Source of the DNA: Nitriliruptorales bacterium | Lineage (GTDB): Bacteria > Actinomycetota > Nitriliruptoria > Euzebyales > Egibacteraceae | Assembly (NCBI GenBank): GCA_007119305.1 | Contig: SKPY01000043.1 | Coordinates: 1-6,987 of the forward strand | Reading direction: 5' to 3' | Length of the DNA: 6,987 bases | In this document: piece by piece, positions 1 to 5,752 of the stretch | How the letters are laid out: each line of letters starts with the position of its first letter | How positions within the stretch are numbered: the first letter of the stretch is position 1 | Notes under the pieces: generated by a model | Seen by the model: the letters and a program-made list of their open reading frames with translations, nothing else | What the model was told of the DNA's origin: nothing | Database searches by the model: none | Made by a program: the position numbers and the translations under genes

Positions 1-860
1 CCCGGCACACGACGCTGCGGGTCGGCGGGCCCGCCGCCGCGTTCGTCGTCGCAGAGGACGCGGCGGACCTCGCGGCGGTCGCGCAGGTGTGCGCCGAGCA
101 CGAGCGGCCGTGGCTGGTGCTGGGACGCGGCAGCAACCTCCTCGTCGCCGACACCGGCTGGCCCGGCGTGGTGGTCGTGCTCGGCCGCGGGTTCCGCGGC
201 GTGCACATCGACGGGGACCGCGTCGAGGTCGGCGCTGCCGAGCCGATGCCTGCACTGGCGGTCACGGTCGCCGACGCCGGGCTGGGCGGTCTCGCCTTCG
301 GGGTGGCGATCCCGGGCACCGTCGGCGGCGCCGTGCGGATGAACGCCGGCGCGCACGGGGGGGAGATGCGCGCGGTGCTGGTCTGGGCCGACGTCGCCCG
401 CCTCGCGCGGGGGGGCGCGGTCGAGCGCTGGAGCGTCGACGAGCTGGGCCTGTCCTACCGCCACAGCGAGCTGCCGGAGGACGCGGTGGTGGTCCGGGCG
501 GGCCTGCGCCTGCGGCACCTGGACGCGCCTGCGCTCGCCGCGGACATGGCGCAGATGCGCCGCTGGCGCCGCGAGCACCAGCCGCTGTCGCAACCGTCCT
601 GCGGGAGCGTGTTCGCCAACCCCGAGGGGGACTCGGCGGGGCGGCTCATCGACGCGTGCGGGCTCAAGGGCTACCGCGTCGGTGGCGCGCAGGTGAGCAC
701 GAAGCACGCGAACTTCATCGTGACCGACCTTGACGCCACGGCAGCCGACGTGCACCAGGTCATCCGTGACGTCCAGGCGGCGGTCGCCCGCCGGCACGGG
801 GTGCAGCTGCGCACCGAGGTCGAGCTGGCCGGCTTCGAGCTCGGGCAGGATGCCGGATGA
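1..860 (+). CDS. murB: UDP-N-acetylenolpyruvoylglucosamine reductase (MurB), 5' end missing
   Basis: MurB is the cytoplasmic FAD enzyme that uses NADPH to reduce UDP-GlcNAc-enolpyruvate to UDP-MurNAc, the second committed step of peptidoglycan synthesis. The frame is open from base 3, giving 285 codons before TGA 858-860. The GTG at 87 is internal, because family sequence (HTTLRVGGPA, the N-terminal FAD-binding motif) lies upstream of it at about bases 6-35. Perhaps 20-30 N-terminal residues are outside the window. Visible motifs are GRGSNLL (near 123-143), IPGTVGGAVRMNAGA (near 309-353), the catalytic YRHS (from 456), CGSVFANP with the proton-donor Ser at 606-608, and the final Glu in RTEVEL (816-818). 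The Ser motif without an obvious extra loop suggests a type II enzyme, which is inference. The gene overlaps ftsQ by ATGA, so coupled translation is likely. Two runs of seven G (357-363, 409-415) lie inside the gene, with the frame intact. Confidence 0.96.
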   Translation, partial: RHTTLRVGGPAAAFVVAEDAADLAAVAQVCAEHERPWLVLGRGSNLLVADTGWPGVVVVLGRGFRGVHIDGDRVEVGAAEPMPALAVTVADAGLGGLAFGVAIPGTVGGAVRMNAGAHGGEMRAVLVWADVARLARGGAVERWSVDELGLSYRHSELPEDAVVVRAGLRLRHLDAPALAADMAQMRRWRREHQPLSQPSCGSVFANPEGDSAGRLIDACGLKGYRVGGAQVSTKHANFIVTDLDATAADVHQVIRDVQAAVARRHGVQLRTEVELAGFELGQDAG

Positions 861-1675
861 GCGCCCCCACCCGCGTGATGGACGCCCGCATCCGTGAGCG
901 CCGGCGCACGGTGGCGCAGGAGCGCGCACGCCGTCGGCGCCGTCTGGTCGCGAGCGTCCTCGCGGCCGTGCTCGTGACGGGTGGGGCCTACGCCCTGACC
1001 TACACGCCGTTGTTCGCGGTCGCGGAGGTGACCGTCGAGGGGGTGGGGGGAGACCGGGCGGAGACGGTGCGCAGCGTGGCCGGAGTGGTGCCCGGACAGC
1101 GCCTGCTCGCCGTGGACCTCGACGGGGTCGCCGCCGCGGTCGAGGACCTGCCGTGGGTCCGCGCGACCGAGGTGACCCGGCAGCCACCGTCCACCGTGGT
1201 GCTCGCGGTGGCGGTCCGCACACCGGTCGCGGTCCTGCGGACTGCCGACCAGGCCTGGCTCGTCGACGCCGACGGCGTGGTCGTGGCCGGGGGTGATGCC
1301 GACGAGCTGCTCGAGATCTACGCGCCCGACAGCGTGGTGCCCGGGGCCGGAGCCGTGGTCCGCGAGCCGACCGTTCGCACCGCCCTGGACGTGCACGCGC
1401 AGCTTGCGGGACCGCTGCGGGCTGGGGTCGTCCGCTATGAGGCGTCCGGGCAGCATGGTGTCCGGATGCTCCTCGACGGGCGGCTCATCGCCGACGACGC
1501 CGACGACGTGTGGGTCCGGGTGGGCAGCGCGGAGCGCGTGGATGCCAAAGCCCGGGTGATCGGGCTGCTGGTCGAGCAGCTGCGCGCCGGGTCCGGGCGC
1601 GTGGGGGAGCAGGCCGTGGCCGAGCTCGACGTCCGGATCCCCGACAACCCTGTGATCGTGCCGGCCACCGAGTGA
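857..1675 (+). CDS. ftsQ: Cell division protein FtsQ (POTRA domain, DivIB/FtsQ family)
   Basis: FtsQ is a single-pass membrane protein of the divisome. It joins FtsL and FtsB and helps control septal wall synthesis. The 272-residue product has an Arg-rich cytoplasmic tail (about 1-29, with RRRRR just before the membrane), one transmembrane helix (about 30-50), a POTRA domain (about 53-121, starting FAVAEVTVEG and holding DLPWV-x-A near 97-103), then the FtsQ beta domain beginning RTPVAVL...WLVDADG. Length and layout fit the family. The ATG at 857 overlaps the murB stop as ATGA and has AGGA at 847-850, six bases upstream, which supports this start. It is the last gene before the long gap to ftsZ, so murB and ftsQ probably belong to the upstream mur/fts transcript. 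Sequence conservation of FtsQ is low in general, so the call rests on architecture plus position. Confidence 0.93.
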   Translation: MSAPTRVMDARIRERRRTVAQERARRRRRLVASVLAAVLVTGGAYALTYTPLFAVAEVTVEGVGGDRAETVRSVAGVVPGQRLLAVDLDGVAAAVEDLPWVRATEVTRQPPSTVVLAVAVRTPVAVLRTADQAWLVDADGVVVAGGDADELLEIYAPDSVVPGAGAVVREPTVRTALDVHAQLAGPLRAGVVRYEASGQHGVRMLLDGRLIADDADDVWVRVGSAERVDAKARVIGLLVEQLRAGSGRVGEQAVAELDVRIPDNPVIVPATE

Positions 1676-1695
1676 CCAGCGCCGCGCCTTCCCGT

Positions 1696-1758
1696 GCGTC
1701 CCGCACGTCCTCGGCTGCGTCCTGCACGTCCTCGGCTGCGTCGTACCACGTCCTGCCT
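1696..1758 (+). repeat. Short 21-bp tandem repeat after ftsQ
   Basis: Two adjacent 21-base units (1696-1716 and 1717-1737) differ at one base only, the seventh of the unit. A third, degenerate copy follows at 1738-1758. The unit contains GCACGTCCTCGGCT. The period is a multiple of three, so it reads as a seven-residue repeat (ASRTSSA/ASCTSSA) in the frame that begins at the GTG overlapping the ftsQ stop. No function is evident. It may be simple slippage in a non-coding stretch. Confidence 0.6.
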
Positions 1759-1873
1759 GCCTCCCGCATGACTCGGCTGCGGGCGCCGCGGCGCCCGGCC
1801 CACAGCGCGCGCGTGCGGGTCTCGGCGCGGGGGTGGCCAGGGCTGTTCCTGTCCGAACGATCAGGAGCGATGC

Positions 1874-1902
1874 TTGACCCGGAGCAGCGTCGTGCGTAAG
1901 GT
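1874..1902 (+). promoter_or_regulatory. Probable sigma-A-type promoter for the ftsZ operon
   Basis: A -35 element TTGACC (1874-1879) is followed by a 17-base spacer and a -10 element TAAGGT (1897-1902). This is close to the housekeeping consensus of actinobacteria (TTGAC-n-TANNNT) and has ideal spacing. Transcription would begin near 1909, giving a leader of about 270 bases before the ftsZ GTG. The site lies in the only long gap of the window, directly upstream of ftsZ, where actinobacteria are known to carry ftsZ promoters. The elements are seen directly; activity is inferred. Confidence 0.65.
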
Positions 1903-1910
1903 GTCCGCGC

Positions 1911-1957
1911 AAGAGGTTAACATAACTGTAACCCTCTACTTGAGGGTGAGAGTAGTC
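1911..1957 (+). promoter_or_regulatory. AT-rich island with perfect inverted repeat, candidate operator (FtsR-like) and second promoter
   Basis: This AT-rich patch stands out in otherwise very GC-rich DNA. It begins with a TTAACA box (1917-1922). A perfect inverted repeat follows: ACCCTC at 1931-1936 and GAGGGT at 1942-1947, around a five-base centre. Twofold sites of this size are typical of MerR-family dimers. FtsR, a MerR-type activator of ftsZ described in Corynebacterium glutamicum and conserved in actinobacteria, is a natural candidate binder; this link is inference. The TTAACA box may be the -35 of a second promoter, but I cannot assign a convincing -10 (GAGAGT at 1948-1953 is the nearest candidate). 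If transcription starts near 1909, the repeat would lie about 22-38 bases into the transcript, so a small RNA hairpin is an alternative reading. Confidence 0.5.
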
Positions 1958-2001
1958 CCGCTGCGCACGGCCGTGAGGCACGTGCGCGGAGCGGGTCCAG
2001 C

Positions 2002-2046
2002 TGGAGCCGGCTTCCCCCCGCCCGACCACGGGCGGCCCCGGCTCCA
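2002..2046 (+). other. Large nested hairpin in the ftsZ leader
   Basis: TGGAGCCGG (2002-2010) is exactly complementary to CCGGCTCCA (2038-2046). Inside it, CCGCCCG (2018-2024) pairs perfectly with CGGGCGG (2029-2035) around the four-base loop ACCA. The two stems (9 and 7 pairs, almost all GC) are joined by an asymmetric internal loop of 7 and 2 bases. There is no T-run after it, so it does not look like a classical intrinsic terminator. A role in leader stability, attenuation or protein binding is possible but unproven. Further GC complementarity closer to ftsZ (GCCGGGC 2107-2113 with GCCCGGC 2145-2151) could fold near the ribosome binding site. Confidence 0.55.
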
Positions 2047-2166
2047 CGCGCGCTGCCCGAACGACAGGCAGGCCGTGGCGCCGCTGACCGCGGTCATGGC
2101 GCGTGGGCCGGGCAGGCTCGCCCCCGGCGCGCCAGACGGCAGCGGCCCGGCGCGAGCAGCGACACG

Positions 2167-2174
2167 AAAAGGAG
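2167..2174 (+). promoter_or_regulatory. Ribosome binding site that fixes the ftsZ start
   Basis: AAAAGGAG is the strongest Shine-Dalgarno sequence in the window and ends five bases before GTG 2180. It decides between this start and the in-frame ATG at 2096, which has no comparable site and would add 28 low-complexity residues in front of the conserved FtsZ N-terminus. Confidence 0.85.
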
Positions 2175-2179
2175 ACCCC

Positions 2180-3334
2180 GTGGCGGCACCACAGAACTAC
2201 CTTGCGGTCATCAAGGTCGTCGGCATCGGCGGCGGTGGCGTGAACGCCGTGAACCGCATGATCGACGCCGGCCTCAAAGGTGTGGAGTTCATCGCGGTGA
2301 ACACCGACGCCCAGGCGCTGCTCATGAGCGACGCCGACGTGAAGCTCGACGTCGGTCGGGAGCTGACGCGGGGGCTGGGTGCCGGCAGCGACCCGGAGAT
2401 CGGCCGCAAGGCGGCCGAGGAGCACCGGGACGAGATCGAAGAGGTGCTGAAGGGCGCGGACATGGTCTTCGTGACCTCCGGTGAGGGTGGAGGCACCGGA
2501 ACCGGGGGCGCGCCGATCATCGGGGAGGTCGCCAAAGGGCTCGGGGCGCTCACGATCGGGGTGGTGACCCGCCCGTTCTCCTTCGAGGGGCGGCGCCGCA
2601 GCGTGCAGGCCGAGAAGGGGATCGAGAACCTCCGCGAGGAGGTCGACACCCTCATCGTCATCCCGAACGACCGTCTGCTTGAGATCTCCGACGCGGAGAC
2701 GAGCGTGCTCCAGGCGTTCCGGCTGGCGGACGACGTCCTGCTCGACGGCGTCCAGGGCATCACCGACCTCATCACGACGCCGGGGCTCATCAACACCGAC
2801 TTCGCGGACGTCTCCGCCGTGATGCGCGAGGCCGGCAGCGCCCTGTTGGGCATCGGGCAGGCCCGCGGCGAGAACCGGGCCCTCGAGTCCGCGCGCATGG
2901 CCATCAGCTCGCCGCTGCTCGAAGCCTCGATCGACGGCGCCCGGGGCGTGCTGCTCACCATCGCCGGCGGCAGCGACCTCGGCCTGTTCGAGGTGAACGA
3001 GGCTGCCGAGGTGATCGCCAACGCCGCCGACGACGACGCCAACATCATCTTCGGCGCCGTGATCGACGACAGCCTCGGCGACGAGGTGAAGGTGACCGTC
3101 ATCGCTGCGGGCTTCGCCGACACACCCGCCGCCCACCAGCCCGTGGGCGGCCTGCAGCCGGTGAGTCGGCAGCGACCCGCGACGCCCGCCGCACCCGAGC
3201 CGCAGCGCGAGCCAGCGGCGTCCAACCCGCTCCTCGACGAGGACGATGAGGAGGACGAGCTGTTCCGCTCCGCGGGCGGCGAGCGCGATGACGACGAGGA
3301 CGACCTCGACATCCCGTCCTTCCTGAAGCGCTAG
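2180..3334 (+). CDS. ftsZ: Cell division GTPase FtsZ
   Basis: FtsZ is the tubulin-like GTPase that polymerises into the Z-ring at the inner membrane and recruits the divisome. The 384-residue product has the GTP-binding core from VVGIGGGGVNAVNRM (residues 13-27), the tubulin signature loop GEGGGTGTGGAP (101-112), and the T7 synergy loop NTDFADV (205-211) with both catalytic Asp residues. The C-terminal domain ends near residue 312. A variable Pro/Ala-rich linker follows, with a very acidic part (about 353-375), and the conserved C-terminal peptide LDIPSFLKR (376-384), which binds SepF and other tethers. GTG 2180 is chosen as start because of its strong ribosome binding site and because the protein then begins like mycobacterial FtsZ (NYLAVIKVVG). 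The frame stays open upstream to 1874 without conserved sequence. Promoter, inverted repeat and leader hairpin lie upstream. pgeF begins four bases after the stop. Confidence 0.98.
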   Translation: MAAPQNYLAVIKVVGIGGGGVNAVNRMIDAGLKGVEFIAVNTDAQALLMSDADVKLDVGRELTRGLGAGSDPEIGRKAAEEHRDEIEEVLKGADMVFVTSGEGGGTGTGGAPIIGEVAKGLGALTIGVVTRPFSFEGRRRSVQAEKGIENLREEVDTLIVIPNDRLLEISDAETSVLQAFRLADDVLLDGVQGITDLITTPGLINTDFADVSAVMREAGSALLGIGQARGENRALESARMAISSPLLEASIDGARGVLLTIAGGSDLGLFEVNEAAEVIANAADDDANIIFGAVIDDSLGDEVKVTVIAAGFADTPAAHQPVGGLQPVSRQRPATPAAPEPQREPAASNPLLDEDDEEDELFRSAGGERDDDEDDLDIPSFLKR

Positions 3335-3338
3335 CGTC

Positions 3339-4142
3339 GTGCCGGCAAGCGGACGTTCCCAGGTCCGGACGCGGGCGGGCCCCTCGCAAGCGCTGCCCGA
3401 AGACCCGGCCATCCGGTTGGCGTTCACCGACCGGGCGGTCGGCAACGTCTCGTTCGTGGTGGGCGACGGCGACCCGTCGCGCGCACGTGCGCGCGCGCTG
3501 GCGCTCGTCGGCCTGTCCCCGCACGCAGCGGTGTTCATGGAGCAGGTGCACGGCGACCGCGTCATGCAGGTGGGTCCGGCGGAGCGTGGCCGCGGTGTGC
3601 GCAGCCGCGGGGATGCAATGCCCGCCACCGACGCGCTCGTGACCACCGCCGACGACGTCGGCCTGGTCGTGCTCGTGGCGGACTGCGTGCCCGTGCTGCT
3701 CGCCGCCCCCGGCCGGGGGGTCGCCGCCGCGCACGCCGGTCGTCGGGGCATCGAGGCCGGGCTGCTGCGCCGCACCGTCGAGACGCTGCGCGCCGCGACG
3801 CGCGCCGCACCCGACGAGCTCGTGGCGCTCCTGGGACCGGCGATCGGCGGCTGCTGCTACGAGGTCCCGGGCGCGCTCGCCGACCAGGTCGCAGCCGTTG
3901 AGCCGACCGCCCGCGCCACGACAGCCTGGGGTACCCCTGCACTGGACCTGCCCCGTGCCGCGGACGCGCAGCTGCGCCGCCTCGGCCTCGGGCGCATCGA
4001 GCGGGTCGAGGCGTGCACGCGCTGCGAGTCCGACACCTGGTACAGCCACCGCGCGACGACCGGCTGGGGCGCCGACGCGGGGCGCCAGGCGGGGCTCATC
4101 GCGCGGGTTCCCGCGTGCAGCGCCGGCCCCTCCCTACACTGA
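3339..4142 (+). CDS. pgeF: Peptidoglycan-editing factor PgeF (YfiH, DUF152, laccase-domain family)
   Basis: Members of this family have been reported to act as zinc- or copper-dependent purine nucleoside phosphorylase/deaminase-like enzymes or oxidoreductases. The E. coli protein has been linked to correct peptidoglycan stem peptides. The true substrate here is not known. The 267-residue product shows the family marks: EQVHGDRV with His71, VADCVPVLL with Cys116, AAAHAG with His132 (together the metal/active-site triad), then LGPAIGGCCYEV (165-176) and CTRCESDTWYSHR (226-238). Normally AHAG is followed by Trp-Arg-Gly; here residue 135 is Arg. The first 25 residues are not conserved. GTG 3339 has no clear ribosome binding site but lies four bases after the ftsZ stop, so translation is probably coupled. 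No better in-frame start precedes the conserved RLAFTDR. It sits between ftsZ and yggS, as usual in actinobacteria. Confidence 0.92.
   Translation: MPASGRSQVRTRAGPSQALPEDPAIRLAFTDRAVGNVSFVVGDGDPSRARARALALVGLSPHAAVFMEQVHGDRVMQVGPAERGRGVRSRGDAMPATDALVTTADDVGLVVLVADCVPVLLAAPGRGVAAAHAGRRGIEAGLLRRTVETLRAATRAAPDELVALLGPAIGGCCYEVPGALADQVAAVEPTARATTAWGTPALDLPRAADAQLRRLGLGRIERVEACTRCESDTWYSHRATTGWGADAGRQAGLIARVPACSAGPSLH
4135..4140 (+). promoter_or_regulatory. Possible -10 element for leaderless yggS transcription
   Basis: TACACT matches the actinobacterial -10 pattern TANNNT and ends five bases before GTG 4146, the spacing expected if the transcript begins at or next to the start codon. There is no convincing -35, which is common for such promoters, and no clear ribosome binding site for yggS. 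The site lies at the very end of pgeF. Confidence 0.3.
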
Positions 4143-4145
4143 CCG

Positions 4146-4913
4146 GTGACCATGAACAGACCCAACGACGCGCTGCGCTCCAGCGCATCCAACAGCGCCG
4201 CGGACGCGATCGCGTCACGGCTTGCCGAGGTGCGTGCACGCATCGAGGCGGCCGCGGTCGAAGCCGGCCGCAGCCCGAGGGATGTGACCCTCGTGGCCGT
4301 CAGCAAGGCGTTCGACGTGGCGGTCATCCAGGCGGCACGCGGCGCGGGGCACGCCGACTTCGGGGAGAGCCGCGCGCAGGAGCTGCGCCGCAAGGCGAAG
4401 GCGGTAGGCAGCGGGGTGCGCTGGCACTTCGTTGGCCGCCTGCAGCGCAACAAGGTGAAGGACGTCGTCGGGCTCGCGAACCTCATCCACTCGGTCGACC
4501 GCATCGAGCTCGCGGAGGCTGTCGCCGACCGCGCGCGCCGGGCAGGCCGTCTGCAGCGCGTGCTCGTGCAGGTCAACGTTGGTGAGGATCCCGACAAGGG
4601 GGGCTGTGCCCCAGCGGACACGGTCGGCTTCGTGGCGAAGGTCCGTGCGCTGGACTGGATCGCGTGTGAGGGCCTGATGACGATCCCCCCGCTGGAGGCC
4701 GACCCCCAGCCGCTGTTCGCTGAGCTGCGGGAGCTGCGCGATGGAGTCCGGGCCCGGTTCCCGGAGGTCCAGCACCTGTCGATGGGGATGACGCACGACT
4801 ACGAGATCGCCGTCCGCGAAGGCGCCACGATCGTCCGGGTCGGCGAGGCCATCTTCGGCCCCCGCGAGGACAGCGCGGCCGACGACGCGGGCAGCCGCAG
4901 TGGCTCACAATAG
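4146..4913 (+). CDS. yggS: YggS/PROSC-family PLP-binding protein (pyridoxal phosphate homeostasis)
   Basis: YggS-type proteins bind pyridoxal 5'-phosphate in a single alanine-racemase-like barrel and help control free PLP. They have no known catalytic reaction and act in the cytoplasm. The 255-residue product has the PLP lysine in LVAVSK (Lys54), FGESRAQEL (72-80), WHFVGRLQRNK (93-103), GLMTIPP (176-182), LSMGMTHDYE (211-220) and the phosphate-binding end RVGEAIFG (231-238). Family members usually have FGEN where this one has FGES (Ser75). GTG 4146 and ATG 4152 are both possible starts, and neither has a good ribosome binding site. The GTG is favoured slightly by the -10-like TACACT just upstream. 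The gene follows pgeF by three bases. The tail after residue 240 is short and unconserved. Function in division is not implied by the family; its place in the dcw cluster is conserved for unclear reasons. Confidence 0.94.
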   Translation: MTMNRPNDALRSSASNSAADAIASRLAEVRARIEAAAVEAGRSPRDVTLVAVSKAFDVAVIQAARGAGHADFGESRAQELRRKAKAVGSGVRWHFVGRLQRNKVKDVVGLANLIHSVDRIELAEAVADRARRAGRLQRVLVQVNVGEDPDKGGCAPADTVGFVAKVRALDWIACEGLMTIPPLEADPQPLFAELRELRDGVRARFPEVQHLSMGMTHDYEIAVREGATIVRVGEAIFGPREDSAADDAGSRSGSQ

Positions 4914-4939
4914 GCATCCAGGGCAGAAAGCGAGCAACT

Positions 4940-5461
4940 ATGGCGACGATGTGGAAGAGGACGCTCTCGTTCCTCGGCCTTGTGGAGGAGTATGACGACG
5001 AGTACGCGGACCTGCCGCCGGAAGACGAGCCGGTCGTGCGCCAGCATGAGCCGGCGCCGCGCCACGAGCAGTCGAACGTGCGCCGGATCGCGCCGGCGTC
5101 GCCACGGGTCGTCGAGCCGGCGCCCCCACCCCGGGACGAGCGTGGCGCCTACGACGAGCACGGCGATCAGCGGCGGGTCGGTGCCGGGCAGGTCCACCTC
5201 ACGGATCCGACCACCTTCAACGACGTCGAGGAGGTCGGCGAGAAGTTCCGCCAGGGCATCCCGATCATCATGAACCTCGCCGGCGCGAGCGAGAGCGTCG
5301 CCAAGCGCATGCTGGACTTCGCGAGCGGCCTCATCTTCGGGCTCGACGGGCGCATCGAGCGGGTGGGCGACCGGGTCTTCCTGCTCACTCCCGCCGGGCT
5401 GGACGTCTCGACCGAGGAACGGCGCCGGCTGTCCGAGCGCGGGTTCTTCAACCAGGCATGA
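4940..5461 (+). CDS. sepF: Cell division protein SepF
   Basis: SepF binds the C-terminal peptide of FtsZ and anchors and bundles Z-filaments at the membrane. It is especially important in actinobacteria, which lack FtsA. The 173-residue product starts with a short amphipathic membrane-binding helix (about 1-14, MWKRTLSFLGL), then a disordered linker rich in Pro, Glu and Arg (about 15-83). The conserved SepF core follows (about 84-157), including FNDVEEVGEKFRQG, IIMNLAG, KRMLDFASGLIFGLDG and FLLTPAGLDV. A purine-rich stretch GAAAG (4926-4930) is a modest ribosome binding site for ATG 4940; ATG 4949 (residue 4) is a less likely alternative. The gene follows yggS by 26 bases and ends five bases before yggT. 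Its partner FtsZ is encoded in the same cluster and carries the expected C-terminal peptide. Confidence 0.95.
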   Translation: MATMWKRTLSFLGLVEEYDDEYADLPPEDEPVVRQHEPAPRHEQSNVRRIAPASPRVVEPAPPPRDERGAYDEHGDQRRVGAGQVHLTDPTTFNDVEEVGEKFRQGIPIIMNLAGASESVAKRMLDFASGLIFGLDGRIERVGDRVFLLTPAGLDVSTEERRRLSERGFFNQA

Positions 5462-5465
5462 TCCG

Positions 5466-5738
5466 ATGATCGGTGATGTTCTCTGCCTGCTCGTCAGCCT
5501 GTACGTGTACGTGCTGATCGCACGGATCATCCTGTCGTGGATCCCGTCACTGCCCGAGCCGCTCGTGCCGATCGCCCGCGGGTTGCGGGCGATCACGGAC
5601 CCGGTGCTCGCGCCGCTGCGCGGGCGGATCCCCCCGCTCCAGCTCGGCGGCGTGGCGCTCGACCTCTCGCCGATCATCGTGTTCCTGCTGATCGCGTGGG
5701 TGGTGCGGCCCCTCGTCTGCGCGTTCTTCCCGATCTAG
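5466..5738 (+). CDS. YggT family (YlmG) small membrane protein
   Basis: This is a 90-residue integral membrane protein of the YggT/YlmG family. Relatives lie next to sepF in actinobacteria, firmicutes and cyanobacteria and have been linked to nucleoid or membrane organisation and osmotic stress, but the molecular role is unclear. It has two hydrophobic segments (about 3-27 and 62-86) and the family motifs RIILSWIP (20-27), ITDPVLAPLRGRIPP (43-57) and LDLSPIIVFLLI (65-76). Length is typical. The start ATG 5466 has only a weak AGG (5454-5456) upstream. A three-codon reading frame beginning at ATG 5458, overlapping the sepF stop, ends in TGA at 5467-5469 and so overlaps this start codon, which would suit coupled re-initiation. 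It is followed by divIVA after 14 bases. Confidence 0.92.
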   Translation: MIGDVLCLLVSLYVYVLIARIILSWIPSLPEPLVPIARGLRAITDPVLAPLRGRIPPLQLGGVALDLSPIIVFLLIAWVVRPLVCAFFPI

Positions 5739-5752
5739 GTAGGTGACCAGCT

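Noticed and set aside
87..89. GTG as the start of murB
   Set aside because: The same frame upstream encodes the conserved HTTLRVGGPA motif, so the gene begins before the window.
357..415. Two seven-G runs in murB as possible frameshift or phase-variation sites
   Set aside because: The reading frame and motifs continue intact across both runs, and such runs are expected by chance in this composition.
1874..2179. N-terminal extension of FtsZ from ATG 1874, or from ATG 2096
   Set aside because: The added residues are not FtsZ-like, the stretch contains the promoter region and leader hairpin, and GTG 2180 has a near-perfect ribosome binding site and family N-terminus.
671..3775. A 1034-codon open frame on the - strand across murB, ftsQ, ftsZ and pgeF
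   Set aside because: It lies opposite well-recognised + strand genes and has low-complexity Arg/His/Gly-rich sequence with no domain. Long antisense frames are expected at this GC content.
4906..4911. CACAAT as a -10 element before sepF
   Set aside because: It lacks the leading T and any -35, and it lies in the last codons of yggS within a tight operon.
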